The notes below the pieces were generated by a model. That model made no database searches and had not been told where the DNA came from. It saw only the letters and a program-made list of their open reading frames with translations. A program made the position numbers and the translations under genes. From Desulfocapsaceae bacterium (GTDB lineage Bacteria; Desulfobacterota; Desulfobulbia; Desulfobulbales; Desulfocapsaceae), in contig JARLHL010000008.1 of assembly GCA_031292275.1 (NCBI GenBank), positions 42,177-106,176 on the forward strand: a stretch of 64,000 nucleotides of DNA, written 5' to 3'. Shown in pieces: positions 36,281-45,352 of this stretch (positions are counted from its first letter, which is position 1; each line of letters opens with the position of its first letter).

Positions 36281-37171
36281 CTATCGTTCTATTCTGATGG
36301 CATTCAGATTCTCGGTCTCACTCTTTTCCTGCCTTATTTTTTCGTGTCTTTCCTCATGCTCTTTTTCCGATGCCTGGATATTGAAGCGCTCTTTGATCTT
36401 GGCGTAGGAGACCAGATCGGAATTGCGTTCGGAAGGAGTGAGGAAGGATTCAAGTTTTGTGGTCAGAATGACCGGGTTGAGCTCCGAATCGATGGCGATC
36501 ACACCTTCCATGATAATCTTTTGCAGAAGCAGTTCCTTGTTGGTCCTCTCCTTGAGATTTGCCGCTAAGGGCAGGAATATGAAATTGGCAAAGATAAGGC
36601 CGTAAAGCGTGGCGGTGAGAGCAATGGGGACGGCCTTGAGGATGATCAGGGAACTGCCGACTCCGCCCAGCATGGTGACCCAGCCGATAATCGAACCGAT
36701 GAGGCCAAAGACCGGGAAAAACTCCCCTATGGTTCGAAGAACACGCTCAAGGTCCTCGCGGCGCAGTTTGAAGAAGTACATCTCAGTATTCAAAATTTCC
36801 CGTATCTGTTCGGCACGGTAGCCATCCACCAGGCAGCTGAGGGCCCTGCGCAGAAAGAGAATGGAGGTCTCCTGCTCTTCGTCCTGGAGCGAAAGGATGC
36901 CTTCCATACGCGATTTTATCGAGAGGTCGATGAGGATGTTGATGATCTCTGTCTCGGTCTTCACCGGCTTCCGATAGCTGGCCATCACAACTTTGAGCGC
37001 TATTCTCAGCTGTTCTATCCTGAAACTGAGGAGGGTTGCAACAGTTGTACCGCTGATGACGACGATGAAGCCTGAAAAATTGAAATAGAGACCGACATTG
37101 CCGTTCAGGAGAAAACCCAGAATGAAGAGTCCGCCAGCAAGCAAGAGGCCGATGAGATTCTTTTGTTTCAT
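36281..37171 (-). CDS. MotA-type proton channel subunit
   Basis: MotA-family stators form ion channels that power flagellar rotation or other peptidoglycan-anchored machines. The 296-residue protein has two N-terminal membrane helices (about 5-25 and 30-50). A cytoplasmic loop contains LRRALSCLVDGY, followed by two helices with EFFPVFGLIGSIIGWV and LYGLIFANFIFLPLA. The C-terminal tail is charged and helical. It starts 21 bp after the MotB-type gene. No other flagellar gene is present, so flagellar and non-flagellar roles are both open. Confidence 0.85.
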   Translation of the reverse strand: MKQKNLIGLLLAGGLFILGFLLNGNVGLYFNFSGFIVVISGTTVATLLSFRIEQLRIALKVVMASYRKPVKTETEIINILIDLSIKSRMEGILSLQDEEQETSILFLRRALSCLVDGYRAEQIREILNTEMYFFKLRREDLERVLRTIGEFFPVFGLIGSIIGWVTMLGGVGSSLIILKAVPIALTATLYGLIFANFIFLPLAANLKERTNKELLLQKIIMEGVIAIDSELNPVILTTKLESFLTPSERNSDLVSYAKIKERFNIQASEKEHEERHEKIRQEKSETENLNAIRIER

Positions 37172-37192
37172 TATTGACGTTCCGTTTGGGGC

Positions 37193-38386
37193 TTAATTGT
37201 TATTAACCGTAATCTGCTGAGGCCTTTTTTTGCTGATGAGCACCTCTATCCTTCTGTTGGCAGACCTGTTCTGCTGCGTGGTGTTGGGGTAAAGCGGGCG
37301 GTAGGAGGAAAAGCCGCTGACAATGAACTGATTCGGATCCATATCAACCTCTTCGATAAAAAAACGGGCTATGGCACTTGCCCTGGCAACGGATAACTCC
37401 CAGTTGCTGGGGAAGCGCTCTGAGGTGGAAGGCTGGCTATCTGTATGTCCGGTCACCTGTATCATAAAAGGGGTATTTTTTATCGCTGCAGCTATTTTTT
37501 GCAGTGCCGCCATCGAGTTCGGAGCGAGATTAGCCTTGCCGACAGTGAAAAAGAGATCGCTGCTAAGGGTAATCCGCACATCAGAGTCCACATCAAGATC
37601 GACAGAGGCGTATTTGCTGAGATTATAGCGGGCGATGGTGGCCGCTATCGTGTTCATGAGGGCGCTGGGGTCTTTGGGAGAGCCTGCTGCGCTGTCGCCG
37701 GCCGGGTTGCTTGGAAAGTCATCAGCCGGCTGTCCTGCCTGCTGATGACTGGGTATTCCGGCGGATTCAGGCGCACTTGTGGCGCTTTTTTTTATTCTCT
37801 CCGCTGGATTGCCTTTATTGCCCTGAATCAGCCGGATATCCGGCTCAAGGTCATATTCGTGAATTGGCACAATTTTTTTGATGGTACCGGCGGTGATTAA
37901 GGGGAGCCCCGGTTTTATCGGGGCATAGGGAACAGAGGGGGTATTGTTCGGGGCCACATCTATCGCACCGGTGGTCTGTCCTCCGATAACCTCGGTTTCG
38001 TCACCGACAGCCAGCTGTTTATTGCTTGTCTGGTAGACAAACATGACAAGGAACAGGATGAACAGGGTCATCATCAGGTCCGACCAGGGTACTGACCAGT
38101 GTGATGTTCGTACCGGAGAGGGCTGGAAGATAAATTCATCTACCTGAAAAACTGAGAACTGCCTCCGGTCGTGCGTCGGCGGTTGGACAAAACGGGCGTC
38201 GACGTCACGCGGAGAAACCGCCGGCTCCGGCATAGCCGGATCTATATCGGTCTTTTTATCTTCATCACCCATTGCAGTACCGGCCGATGATGCAGCCGGT
38301 TCAGTTATGGGAATGGGGGGCTCTGTGTTTTTATTCATAAGGCTGCCGTCAATACCTGCCCTTTTCTCAATCCCTTCGATATCCAT
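37193..38386 (-). CDS. MotB/OmpA-type stator subunit with long N-terminal extension
   Basis: The 397-residue protein has one membrane helix (about 108-122) reading VPWSDLMMTLFILFLVMF. This carries the conserved proton-binding Asp of MotB. A Pro/Asn-rich periplasmic linker follows, then a C-terminal OmpA-like peptidoglycan-binding domain (about 255-390) with VTGHTDSQPSTSERFPSNWELSVARA. About 100 cytoplasmic residues precede the helix; usual MotB has about 20-30. Such tails can dock regulators. The gene is upstream of the MotA-type gene, reversed from the usual motA-motB order. Confidence 0.85.
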   Translation of the reverse strand: MDIEGIEKRAGIDGSLMNKNTEPPIPITEPAASSAGTAMGDEDKKTDIDPAMPEPAVSPRDVDARFVQPPTHDRRQFSVFQVDEFIFQPSPVRTSHWSVPWSDLMMTLFILFLVMFVYQTSNKQLAVGDETEVIGGQTTGAIDVAPNNTPSVPYAPIKPGLPLITAGTIKKIVPIHEYDLEPDIRLIQGNKGNPAERIKKSATSAPESAGIPSHQQAGQPADDFPSNPAGDSAAGSPKDPSALMNTIAATIARYNLSKYASVDLDVDSDVRITLSSDLFFTVGKANLAPNSMAALQKIAAAIKNTPFMIQVTGHTDSQPSTSERFPSNWELSVARASAIARFFIEEVDMDPNQFIVSGFSSYRPLYPNTTQQNRSANRRIEVLISKKRPQQITVNNN

Positions 38387-38636
38387 GACATCCTTGCGCC
38401 TTCAGGAAAGAGAACGTGATCTGCTCTGGATTATTTATCAATACTCTAATTGTTAATGTAAAATATGATTGTGATATTTATAAATATGTTATTACGTTGT
38501 ATTTTGCGATAAATGGTGTGATGGGTAGCTGCGGACAACCTCGTTGTAAAAAATTTTCACTTCCTTACGTCATATCGGAAGAACTTTCGAAGATCAAAAG
38601 GAATAATGGACAATAGCCTGGAAAAGGACGATTTTT

Positions 38637-39446
38637 TCAGATCCCAGTGAGCAGCTGATTGTCTTCCAGATAGGATAGGGCCTGCCAGAGATCGGCTTCG
38701 CTATGCGGCTCAAGGGTGATAAGGGGATGCAGACCGCTCTGGCGGAGAAAGGAGAAGAATTCACGAAAATTAAAATTCCCGCATCCCGGGGCCCTGTGCG
38801 CATCCCTGTCTCCGGAATTATCATGCAGGTGCAGTTGTCCGAGCCAGGGCGACATAGCCGGCAGCCAATTTTGCCAAGGGGTCCGGGCGAAAGCCAGTAA
38901 ATGACCGACATCCAGGCAGAATCCGGCCATAGAGGTGTCCAGCTCCTTGAGCATTGCCGTATGGACGGAGGGGCTCTGCTCGTAGGTATTCTCGAACATC
39001 ACTTGGGTGTTGTATTCAGCTGCGCTCCTGACGAGGGGTTTCCAGGTGGCGCAGGCCCTCTCAAACCATTGGTCGAAGACATAGCCATGTTTGTTTTCTT
39101 CGAACTGGAGGTGGCAGACGATGGAGCGCGGTTTGAAGATCGGGATGAGTGAAAAGGCGGCATTGAGTTTATCCCTTGTTGCCTGCAGAATATATGGGTC
39201 AAGGCTGCCGGGAGCGAGATCAAAAAAAGGGGCATGAAGGGTGCATTCGAGGCCGTGTTTTTTAAGGATCGCGGCTAGGTCTGCAAAGGCAGTTTGCTTC
39301 TCGTTGTACAGGCAAAGACCCTCAAGGCCGATTTCCGGCTGCAGGGAGTGTCTTAAAAAGAGATCCAGGTACTTGTCCTTCAGATCATACCAGGGTGCAT
39401 TGATAAAACAGCGTTTTTTAATCTGACTGTGGAGTATTGTCTGCAA
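38637..39446 (-). CDS. Sugar phosphate isomerase/epimerase-like TIM-barrel protein
   Basis: The 269-residue protein belongs to the xylose-isomerase-like AP-endonuclease 2 superfamily. Candidate metal ligands are visible in CTLHAPF, VCHLQF, MFENTYE, CLDVGHLLAF, LHLHDNSGDRDAH and ITLEPHS. The start appears to be TTG (39444-39446), ten residues before the conserved CFINAPWYDL; no ATG is nearby. The substrate is unknown. Neighbours do not point to a pathway. Confidence 0.78.
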   Translation of the reverse strand: MQTILHSQIKKRCFINAPWYDLKDKYLDLFLRHSLQPEIGLEGLCLYNEKQTAFADLAAILKKHGLECTLHAPFFDLAPGSLDPYILQATRDKLNAAFSLIPIFKPRSIVCHLQFEENKHGYVFDQWFERACATWKPLVRSAAEYNTQVMFENTYEQSPSVHTAMLKELDTSMAGFCLDVGHLLAFARTPWQNWLPAMSPWLGQLHLHDNSGDRDAHRAPGCGNFNFREFFSFLRQSGLHPLITLEPHSEADLWQALSYLEDNQLLTGI

Positions 39447-39841
39447 TGGTCGGGTATCCGTATCAATGAATAAAAGAGTATGACTTGCCTCGGGTCGCCG
39501 ATGAAGGCCTCTTCTTTTGCGGTTTTTCTGCGGCTGCCGTATCGGGGGCCTTTGGAGGCGTCGATTGTGAGAATGTCATTTTTGAGTATACTCTGAAAAC
39601 GGCAGGAGAAAAAAGGGAAATTCCTGGCTGCACTTCTCTGAACGCTTGCATGAAGAAGATCTGTCTTTGCTGATTCAGCTTGACAAGATATGGAAGAATG
39701 TGTAGTTATTACCGTCGTATATGATCTGGTTGTCCTCTGCAATGTCAGGGAAATTCCTCGTGCTTCCTCCTTGCCGCTTTACGCAGGTCTCTGGATACTT
39801 TCTCGCCGGTTGTGACAGACCATGGCTTTATTTGGAGAATT
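39447..39841. other. 395-bp divergent region before dacA
   Basis: On the minus strand an open frame from ATG 39579 to 39463 would encode 38 residues, Lys/Pro/Ser-rich. It ends 16 bp before the TIM-barrel gene. It has no clear ribosome site, so I leave it as a possible leader peptide. TTTGGAG for dacA lies at the right end. No repeats or RNA are seen. Confidence 0.3.
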
Positions 39842-40930
39842 ATGAAACGTTTTATGGTTGTACTGTTCGCTTGTTTTCTTGCGGCCCAGTCTGGGTGGGC
39901 CGCCCGTACCCCGCTGAGTTCCATTGCCAAGGATCCGTATATTTCGGCCCTGGTTCTTGATGCTGATACCGGGAAGGTTTTGTTTTCAGATCATGCTGAT
40001 GCTGTGGTCTATCCGGCCTCTGTCTTAAAGCTTATGGATCTGCTTGTGATCCTGAATCGTGTGAATGAGGGGAGCCTGCGTCTGGATGAAATGGTGCAGG
40101 TCACGGTGGATGCCTCCAGGACCGGAGGATCGCAGGTATATCTGGATCCCAGGGAGCAGTTCTCCGTGGATGAGCTTCTCTATGCCTTGATGGTGCAGTC
40201 GGCCAATGATGCAGCTGTGGCCCTGGCCACCCATGTCGCCGGGTCAAAAGAGGGATTTGTCGCTCTGATGAATGAGACGGCCGCAAAACTGGGGATGAAG
40301 GATACCCATTTTTATTCCGTCAACGGTCTGCCGCCATCGGATGGACAAAAGCCTGATGTTACCACAGCCAGCGATATGGCCCTGCTCTGCCGCGAACTGG
40401 CAAAAAGACCGGATGCCTTGCAATATACAGGTACGAAGGTGAAGGGGTTCAGGCAGGGCGCATTCATCATGCGCAACCATAACCATCTGCTGGGCAGGAT
40501 TGAAGGAAGTGACGGTTTCAAGACGGGCTATTTTACGGCCGCCGGGTTTTCCATTGCCGTGACGGCCAAAAGGGGCGGCAAGCGCGTCATTGCCATCGTG
40601 ATGGGCAGCAGGGATCGTCTTGTCCGGGATGCAAAGGCAGCGGATCTGCTCGAAAAAGGATTTGTTCTCATGTCCTCAAAACCTGAGACGGCTGCAGAGG
40701 CGAGCCTGCCGGAGACAGCGGTGAAGAATGGGGGCGCTGCGGTCTCCCCGGAGGCAGTCGGAGAGGTTGGGACTGTTGAAAAAAATAAGGACGTTGCGGT
40801 CAAACCCGGCGGAAGATGGAGTATATTTTTTCTGGGCCTGGGGGTCGGGATGGGCCTTGCCGGTATATTGGCCGTATACATATGGAAAAGGGGATTAAAA
40901 GGAACGTCTAGAAAATTTAGGAATTTCTGA
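39842..40930 (+). CDS. dacA: D-alanyl-D-alanine carboxypeptidase (PBP5/6 type)
   Basis: This penicillin-binding protein trims the terminal D-Ala from peptidoglycan pentapeptides. From ATG 39842 (GGAG just upstream) it has 362 residues, with a signal peptide cleaved near SGWAA (about 20). Motifs are SVLK (Ser60, Lys63), SAND and KTG in DGFKTGYFTA. A C-terminal membrane helix (about 325-350) replaces the amphipathic anchor of E. coli PBP5. An Ala/Glu-rich linker precedes it. It converges with the second hybrid kinase. Confidence 0.9.
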   Translation: MKRFMVVLFACFLAAQSGWAARTPLSSIAKDPYISALVLDADTGKVLFSDHADAVVYPASVLKLMDLLVILNRVNEGSLRLDEMVQVTVDASRTGGSQVYLDPREQFSVDELLYALMVQSANDAAVALATHVAGSKEGFVALMNETAAKLGMKDTHFYSVNGLPPSDGQKPDVTTASDMALLCRELAKRPDALQYTGTKVKGFRQGAFIMRNHNHLLGRIEGSDGFKTGYFTAAGFSIAVTAKRGGKRVIAIVMGSRDRLVRDAKAADLLEKGFVLMSSKPETAAEASLPETAVKNGGAAVSPEAVGEVGTVEKNKDVAVKPGGRWSIFFLGLGVGMGLAGILAVYIWKRGLKGTSRKFRNF

Positions 40931-40965
40931 TTGTTTTGTCTGTCGGGGGTCAGTTTGGAAGAGAC

Positions 40966-42336
40966 TTAGGCCCTTCTGGTCAGATGGTGGATCAATACCT
41001 CGTAAAGATGATCCCGGCTGATGGGCTTGCTCAGGTAATCGTCCATTCCGGCCTGAAGACATTTCTCGCGATCCCGGCCCATGGCATGGGCGGTGAGGGC
41101 AATGATGGGCGGGATTTCCGGGTGCATGGCCTTGATCCTTTTTGTTGCTTCAAACCCGTCCATTTCCGGCATCTGGAGATCCATCAGGATCAGGCTATAG
41201 TCCTCGTCGGCGGCTTTTTCCACAGCCTTTCTGCCATTATCGACGGTGGTAACTTCCAGGCCGAACTGGGTCAGCATCGCTGTCATCAGCATCTGATTGA
41301 TGAGGTCATCCTCGGCAACGAGGATCTTCATCCCCCGAATCATCTCCTTTTGATCAGACGGGGAAAGATGCATCTCTTCAGTTTGTCCCCCGTGCTCATC
41401 CTTATCTTTTACCTTCTGCAGCCTGCAGGTGAACCAGAAGGTAGACCCTTCTCCCGGGCGGCTGTCAACATGGATTTTGCTGTCCATCAGGGCCACCAGC
41501 CGAGATGAAATTGCCAGCCCCAGTCCTGTGCCGCCATGCTTTCGGGTGGTTGAAGAATCGGCCTGACTGAAGGCCTCGAAGATCAGCTGCTGCTTGTCGT
41601 CCGGGATGCCGATACCTGTGTCGATGATGCTGAATTTGACATGCAGGTCTGTATCGTTTCTCTGCGGGATGAGAGTGGCATTCAGGCGCACGAATCCCTT
41701 GTTGGTGAACTTGATGGCGTTGTTGGTAAGATTGATGAGAACCTGGGTCAAGCGGTTGGAATCGCCGTGGACGATCCGGGGCAGGGCAGGGTCAATTTCG
41801 CAGAAGAGCTGGGTCTTCTTCTGGCTGGCCCTGAGGGTCAGCATCTGGATAATATTTTCAAGTGTTTCGTAGAGATCAAAATCAATGGGGTCAAGCTTGA
41901 GCTTGCCCGCCTCAACCTTGGAAAAATCGAGAATATCATTGATGACCTTGAGGAGTCGTGCCGCCGAAGTCTTAACCATCTGCAGGTACTTTCTCTGATC
42001 GGAATCCAGATCAGTAGCGAGAACCAGGTCGGTCATGCCGATGATGCCGTTCATCGGAGTGCGGATCTCGTGGCTCATATTGGCAAGAAAGTCGCTTTTG
42101 GCCTTGTTGGCTGCCTCAGCAGTCTTTCGAGCAAGGTTCATTTCCTGCCTGAGGGTCTTTTCTGCTTCAACGCTCTGGCTGAGTTCTTTTAATATCACAT
42201 CCAGATTTTCAAACTGTTCTGCTACAAGTTCTGCTGTAATATCTGATGCCTGTCTGGAAATCAACAACTCCTGCCTGAGAGTCTGGTTCTCCCGCAGCAG
42301 TTCTCCGTATGATGTTGGAAGATATCGTTGTTCCAT
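40966..42336 (-). CDS. Cytoplasmic hybrid histidine kinase with receiver
   Basis: The 456-residue protein has only a coiled-coil N-terminus (about 10-75), without PAS or membrane helices. The HisKA helix has [17 protein letters not shown] (His near 89), and the catalytic domain has [10 protein letters not shown] and [12 protein letters not shown]-terminal receiver has [16 protein letters not shown] as its Asp motif and KPIS at the end. It probably takes its signal from a partner protein through the coiled coil. It lies next to the hydrogenase genes on the same strand, which may be chance. Confidence 0.92.
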   Translation of the reverse strand: MEQRYLPTSYGELLRENQTLRQELLISRQASDITAELVAEQFENLDVILKELSQSVEAEKTLRQEMNLARKTAEAANKAKSDFLANMSHEIRTPMNGIIGMTDLVLATDLDSDQRKYLQMVKTSAARLLKVINDILDFSKVEAGKLKLDPIDFDLYETLENIIQMLTLRASQKKTQLFCEIDPALPRIVHGDSNRLTQVLINLTNNAIKFTNKGFVRLNATLIPQRNDTDLHVKFSIIDTGIGIPDDKQQLIFEAFSQADSSTTRKHGGTGLGLAISSRLVALMDSKIHVDSRPGEGSTFWFTCRLQKVKDKDEHGGQTEEMHLSPSDQKEMIRGMKILVAEDDLINQMLMTAMLTQFGLEVTTVDNGRKAVEKAADEDYSLILMDLQMPEMDGFEATKRIKAMHPEIPPIIALTAHAMGRDREKCLQAGMDDYLSKPISRDHLYEVLIHHLTRRA

Positions 42337-42364
42337 GTGGTGACAGAAGTATGAAAAAAGTGTT

Positions 42365-42841
42365 CTACGAAACCGTTTGCCTGCGATATCCTGAAACTAT
42401 TTCAAGACACATCCGGGCTGCCCGGTGATAGAGCCGGCTATCGGAATCTGTCTGGATGCCGACCAGAACAATTTCCGGCAGCTTTTCCTCAAGTACCTGC
42501 GGTGCTGCCTGCAGGAGGTAACCTAAGCCAGCATTATGGTCATAATCCTGGCAAATATGCAAGGAGTCAAAGACATTCATGATGATGATTCCGGGTGCAT
42601 CCCTGAAGCCCTGGACACTATCAACAAAGATCACCAAATCTATCCCTTCAAGACAGCACAGCAGATTTAATCCCGCCAGACCGCCGTCAATCAGCTCGAC
42701 TCTCTTTGGCAACTGCCCGCTGGAGAGGATGTCGTAGACCATGGGGCCTGCCGAGTCGGGAGCAAAGAGGCGGTTGCCAACACAGATTATTCGGGTATTC
42801 ATCAGCAGAGTAGCTTTGATCTCCGGGGATCTCCCGATCAT
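42365..42841 (-). CDS. Hydrogenase maturation protease (HyaD/HupD family)
   Basis: This protease clips the C-terminal peptide of a [NiFe] hydrogenase large subunit after metal insertion. The 158-residue protein begins its conserved core with [15 protein letters not shown], where the family usually has GN...DEG. It then has [12 protein letters not shown] and [10 protein letters not shown], and ends with [14 protein letters not shown] 42839-42841 overlaps the large-subunit stop as ATGA, which favours coupling. ATG 42802, 13 codons later, matches the family start better but lacks a ribosome site. Confidence 0.85.
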   Translation of the reverse strand: MIGRSPEIKATLLMNTRIICVGNRLFAPDSAGPMVYDILSSGQLPKRVELIDGGLAGLNLLCCLEGIDLVIFVDSVQGFRDAPGIIIMNVFDSLHICQDYDHNAGLGYLLQAAPQVLEEKLPEIVLVGIQTDSDSRLYHRAARMCLEIVSGYRRQTVS

Positions 42842-44340
42842 TTCCTGGTACAGAAGTGGACGGCACAGACAAGACAGGCGTCGAATGACCTGATTATATG
42901 GCCCAGTTCAACGGGGTTGTCAGGATCTTTTACGGAGGTCCCTATGATTGCCTCTTCCCATGGTCCACGAATGGCATTGGCGTCGCGAGGGGAGCCGTTC
43001 CATGCGGTGGGGGTGATAATCTGGTATCTGGCGATGGCTCCGTCCTGTACCTCCAGCCAATGGCCCAGGGTCCCCCTGCATGCCTCGATCAATCCGTAGG
43101 CGCGGCCGTCGGGAATATCTCCTACCGGCCTGTAGTATGGCGCCTTGGGATCGATCGTGCGGATTATTTTTTTCATGAGGGGCAAAAGTTTTGCCGGTCT
43201 GGTAAACCGTGCGAGTTCGCGGGAAAAGGCGGTTGGACCCTGTTGACGGACAAGATCGGCGAAGAGAGGATCTCCATCAATCAGCGCTTCCGCCAGGGGA
43301 CCTGTCTCCGCCGGATGATCGTTGTAGCGCGGGGCCTTGGCCCAGGAATATTTATCGGGATTCGGATCAAATGCAGGGATGGTGATCCCTTCGAAGGGAT
43401 GCAGGCCGCTGCCGTAGCCCTCAAACCGCGAAAAAGCCACATGTTCGGCAATCAAGGCCTGATCGAATTCAAATTTTTCCCCTTTGGCGATAAACCCGGA
43501 TGACATCAAAAGAGGCTCAACTGCCCGGGTGGAGTATGGTTGCAGATCTTTAAGGCCGGTGCTGATGAAGTTTCCGTGGCCGCCGCCAATGCGGTCTAAA
43601 CCTGTCATCCTGGCGCATCGGATGAAGAATCCGAGGTCGCCCTGAGTGTGGTCCGGCTTCTCCTCCAGCCAGGTGTCCAGATCGGCCAGGCTGGTAACTT
43701 CAGCCCAGCGCTCAAGGGAACAGCCGAGGATCTCCCGCTCATACCAGCCGGTAAACGATCTCTCAATATAGTCGCAGCCAACCATATCGTTAAATGTCGG
43801 CGTGGTGGCTATTCCGCCTGGCACCATGAAAGATGTGTTCGGCCATTGGCCGCCAACGATGGCGATAATCTCCAGAATCTTCTTGGTTTCCCGAATAGCC
43901 TTGATTACCGAGGTGCCGCGAAAGGGTTCATAGCGGAGCCGGGCCTCGGAATAGAAGGGCTGATCCTGATAGAGGGGATTGATAAAATCGTTCATGAACA
44001 TCAGAATGCCGTGTCTGATGTCGCTCTGAATATGTTCTGCCAACAGGGTCAGGTTTCTGGTCATGACGGCGTTGTCGGGTACGATGACCCCGCAGAGCAT
44101 ATCCAGAGCCTTGGCTGCCGCCAGCAGATGCGCGGTTCCGCAGATGCCGCAGACCCTGGGGGTCAGGACAAGTCCGTCACGGGGGGCACGGCCTCTGAGG
44201 ATGTTCTCGAAACCCCGGAACATAATGCCGGAGCTCCATGAATTTGCGATGCGGTCGCCGTCAAGTTCCAAGTGGAGCTCAAGGTCTCCTTCTACCCGGT
44301 TTAACGGGATATTGATCATTTTTTTGTTTGAAGCCGGCAA
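42838..44340 (-). CDS. [NiFe] hydrogenase large subunit
   Basis: The 500-residue protein binds the NiFe site through two CxxC motifs: RVCGICGTAH near residues 62-71 and CLVCAVH at the C-terminus. The second motif reads SFDACLVC, so the usual DPC Pro is Ala. Only five residues follow the conserved His, a very short peptide for the maturation protease next door to remove. It begins one base after the small-subunit stop. Sequence features, with no membrane or Tat signals in the pair, suggest a cytosolic group 2-like uptake or sensory enzyme. The subgroup is not certain. Confidence 0.9.
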   Translation of the reverse strand: MPASNKKMINIPLNRVEGDLELHLELDGDRIANSWSSGIMFRGFENILRGRAPRDGLVLTPRVCGICGTAHLLAAAKALDMLCGVIVPDNAVMTRNLTLLAEHIQSDIRHGILMFMNDFINPLYQDQPFYSEARLRYEPFRGTSVIKAIRETKKILEIIAIVGGQWPNTSFMVPGGIATTPTFNDMVGCDYIERSFTGWYEREILGCSLERWAEVTSLADLDTWLEEKPDHTQGDLGFFIRCARMTGLDRIGGGHGNFISTGLKDLQPYSTRAVEPLLMSSGFIAKGEKFEFDQALIAEHVAFSRFEGYGSGLHPFEGITIPAFDPNPDKYSWAKAPRYNDHPAETGPLAEALIDGDPLFADLVRQQGPTAFSRELARFTRPAKLLPLMKKIIRTIDPKAPYYRPVGDIPDGRAYGLIEACRGTLGHWLEVQDGAIARYQIITPTAWNGSPRDANAIRGPWEEAIIGTSVKDPDNPVELGHIIRSFDACLVCAVHFCTRK

Positions 44341-44341
44341 A

Positions 44342-45280
44342 TCATACCTCAGTTTTTCTATGTTTTAGCCTGTCCGGTGCAGCGGCTGCCGCCATGCTTT
44401 TGTAGGCAAGATAGTGCGGACGATTGACGCCGTCGGGAAGGTGGATAGGCAGGCCGACGATATTCGGTGTATAAAAATATGGATCGTCTCTGGGAAAATC
44501 TGGTTCCGTGCATCCATTGCAGGGAACCCCGCTTCGGGTCTTACAGTTTCTGTTATTCCACAGAAATTTATTGCAAGGGGCATGGGCCAGGGGGCCCTGG
44601 CAGCCCAGGTGGAAAAAGAGACAGCCCTTCTGTCCGAAATCTGTCTCTTCTATCCTGTATTCGTGATATTCGTTGCGGGTACAACCTTGATGGACCAGCA
44701 TGCTGTAGTATTCCAACGGCGCGTTATAGGTATTGAGGTCCATGGACACGCCCCTGGCCGCTGCTGTCAGCATCCCCATCAGCACTGTGGGATGGACGGG
44801 GCAGCCAGGCAGATTAATAACCGGCAGGCCCTTGCCTGACCGGAAATTTTTTCCCAGAAAACCACCAATATCCTTTTTGGAAAACTGCAGCCCGACGGCA
44901 TCCGTTGCTCCTGCTCCTGTGACGCCGCCAAAACTTGCGCAGGTGCCTATGGCAATGACGATTCCGGCCCGGTCTGCCAGCTGGGCGACCAGATTTTTTT
45001 TGGGTTTTCCTTCAAAGATCCCGAACATGCCTGTATTTTCAGGCCCTCTGATTACGGCTCCTTCGATACAGAGAATATCCAGGCCGACCTCTCTGCTGAT
45101 CAGAGCGTCCAGAAGCCGGCGATGATCGGCCGGGGGCGCAAATGAAAAAGAGGGATGCCAGAGAACATTGATGTCCAATTCATGTATGGTTTCAATAATA
45201 TTGGGTGATTCTGCGTTGAGCATGGACATGGAATCACCTCCGCATCCCCCGCAATGCATCCAGTACAGATTAACGGCCAC
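44342..45280 (-). CDS. [NiFe] hydrogenase small subunit (cytosolic type)
   Basis: The small subunit carries the iron-sulfur relay. From GTG 45278-45280 it has 312 residues. Cluster cysteines are in MHCGGCGGDS (Cys10, Cys13), IGTCASFGG, LPGCPVHP, HQGCTRNEYH and the Cys-rich C-terminus. There is no twin-arginine signal and no C-terminal membrane anchor, so the enzyme should be cytoplasmic. I chose the GTG because AGGAGG lies 7 bases upstream. The longer frame from ATG 45313 has no such site. The GlpX-like gene ends 72 bp upstream. Confidence 0.9.
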   Translation of the reverse strand: MAVNLYWMHCGGCGGDSMSMLNAESPNIIETIHELDINVLWHPSFSFAPPADHRRLLDALISREVGLDILCIEGAVIRGPENTGMFGIFEGKPKKNLVAQLADRAGIVIAIGTCASFGGVTGAGATDAVGLQFSKKDIGGFLGKNFRSGKGLPVINLPGCPVHPTVLMGMLTAAARGVSMDLNTYNAPLEYYSMLVHQGCTRNEYHEYRIEETDFGQKGCLFFHLGCQGPLAHAPCNKFLWNNRNCKTRSGVPCNGCTEPDFPRDDPYFYTPNIVGLPIHLPDGVNRPHYLAYKSMAAAAAPDRLKHRKTEV

Positions 45281-45352
45281 GGTTTGTCCTCCTGAAAGAT
45301 GATTTCCGGTCAAGCATGTCGAAAATCAGGGTCGGTCGCTGGAGCGATTTGA

